Shown here: positions 21,106 through 21,202 of the stretch, one piece after another
Layout: every line of letters begins with the position of its first letter
Numbering within the stretch: the first letter of the stretch is position 1
Assembly: GCA_029987245.1 (NCBI GenBank)
Contig: DALTWG010000030.1
Coordinates: 1 to 21,202, forward strand
Reading direction: 5' to 3'
Source: Methanocorpusculum sp.
GTDB lineage: Archaea > Halobacteriota > Methanomicrobia > Methanomicrobiales > Methanocorpusculaceae
DNA length: 21,202 bases
Notes under the pieces: generated by a model
Database searches by the model: none
Told to the model about the DNA's origin: nothing
Seen by the model: only the letters and a program-made list of their open reading frames with translations
Made by a program: the position numbers and the translations under genes

Positions 21106-21202
21106 TCAGTCGAAATAATACAGGTCGGCAAGGCCTTTTATCATCCGGACGATGTAGGTGATATCAGTCAGGGGCCAGGCAAAGCCAAGGCGGTACAATG
21201 CC
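21106..21202 (-). CDS. 3' end of an unidentified gene entering from the right edge
   Basis: The minus strand is open from the right edge to a TGA at 21108-21106 and encodes a 31-residue C-terminus with a protein-like composition (FAWPLTDITYIVRMIKG, then LADLYYFD). The frame is complete only on one side. It is convergent with the thermosome gene. The fragment is too short to name a family. Confidence 0.6.
   Translation of the reverse strand, partial: ALYRLGFAWPLTDITYIVRMIKGLADLYYFD

Overview
The window comes from a methanogenic archaeon, most likely of the order Methanomicrobiales (Methanocorpusculum-like). The evidence is an eight-cluster polyferredoxin of formylmethanofuran dehydrogenase (FwdF), a group II chaperonin (thermosome), archaeal class III prepilins of the SAVSPVVG type, TATA-box promoters with GGTGA-type ribosome sites, and a PGF-type C-terminal surface-sorting tail. 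The genus is an inference from style, not from a search. No rRNA, tRNA, CRISPR array or transposase gene was seen.

Layout. Positions 1-4076 lie on the minus strand: the first codons of a gene running off the left edge, fwdF, a xylose-isomerase-like TIM-barrel protein, a cobalamin/iron-type ABC substrate-binding protein whose stop overlaps the next start, and a protein tyrosine phosphatase. A 141-bp divergent promoter region (4077-4217) carries a perfect 24-bp palindrome and leads into the first of three pairs of type IV pilin genes (4218-5407).

Positions 5408-9799 look like an accessory insert between pilin pairs 1 and 2. It holds a small secreted PEGA-like protein, a 297-bp segment bounded by perfect 24-bp inverted repeats, an XRE regulator fused to a catalytically degenerate ImmA/IrrE-type domain, a divergent ribbon-helix-helix/MobC-like protein with a long structured leader, and a Fic AMP-transferase with a winged-helix tail.

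Positions 9800-12855 hold pilin pair 2 (minus) and pair 3 (plus), back to back around a 549-bp region that may encode a small structured RNA. Positions 12994-17974 form the pilus assembly operon: the secretion ATPase, the polytopic platform protein, then three minor pilins, most junctions overlapping by 4-8 bp. Two related small lipoproteins follow (18010-19134), then the thermosome gene (19309-20964), and finally the 3' end of an unidentified minus-strand gene.

How it fits together. The ATPase and platform protein should assemble the nine class III pilin-like proteins encoded here into one or more surface filaments. No prepilin peptidase is in the window, so it must be supplied from elsewhere. 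Each of the three major pairs is a long pilin (221-246 aa) followed by a short pilin (150-193 aa), translationally coupled. This suggests duplicated heteromeric units under separate promoters. Near-identical DNA at the pilin N-termini, in direct and inverted orientation, could allow recombination between them.
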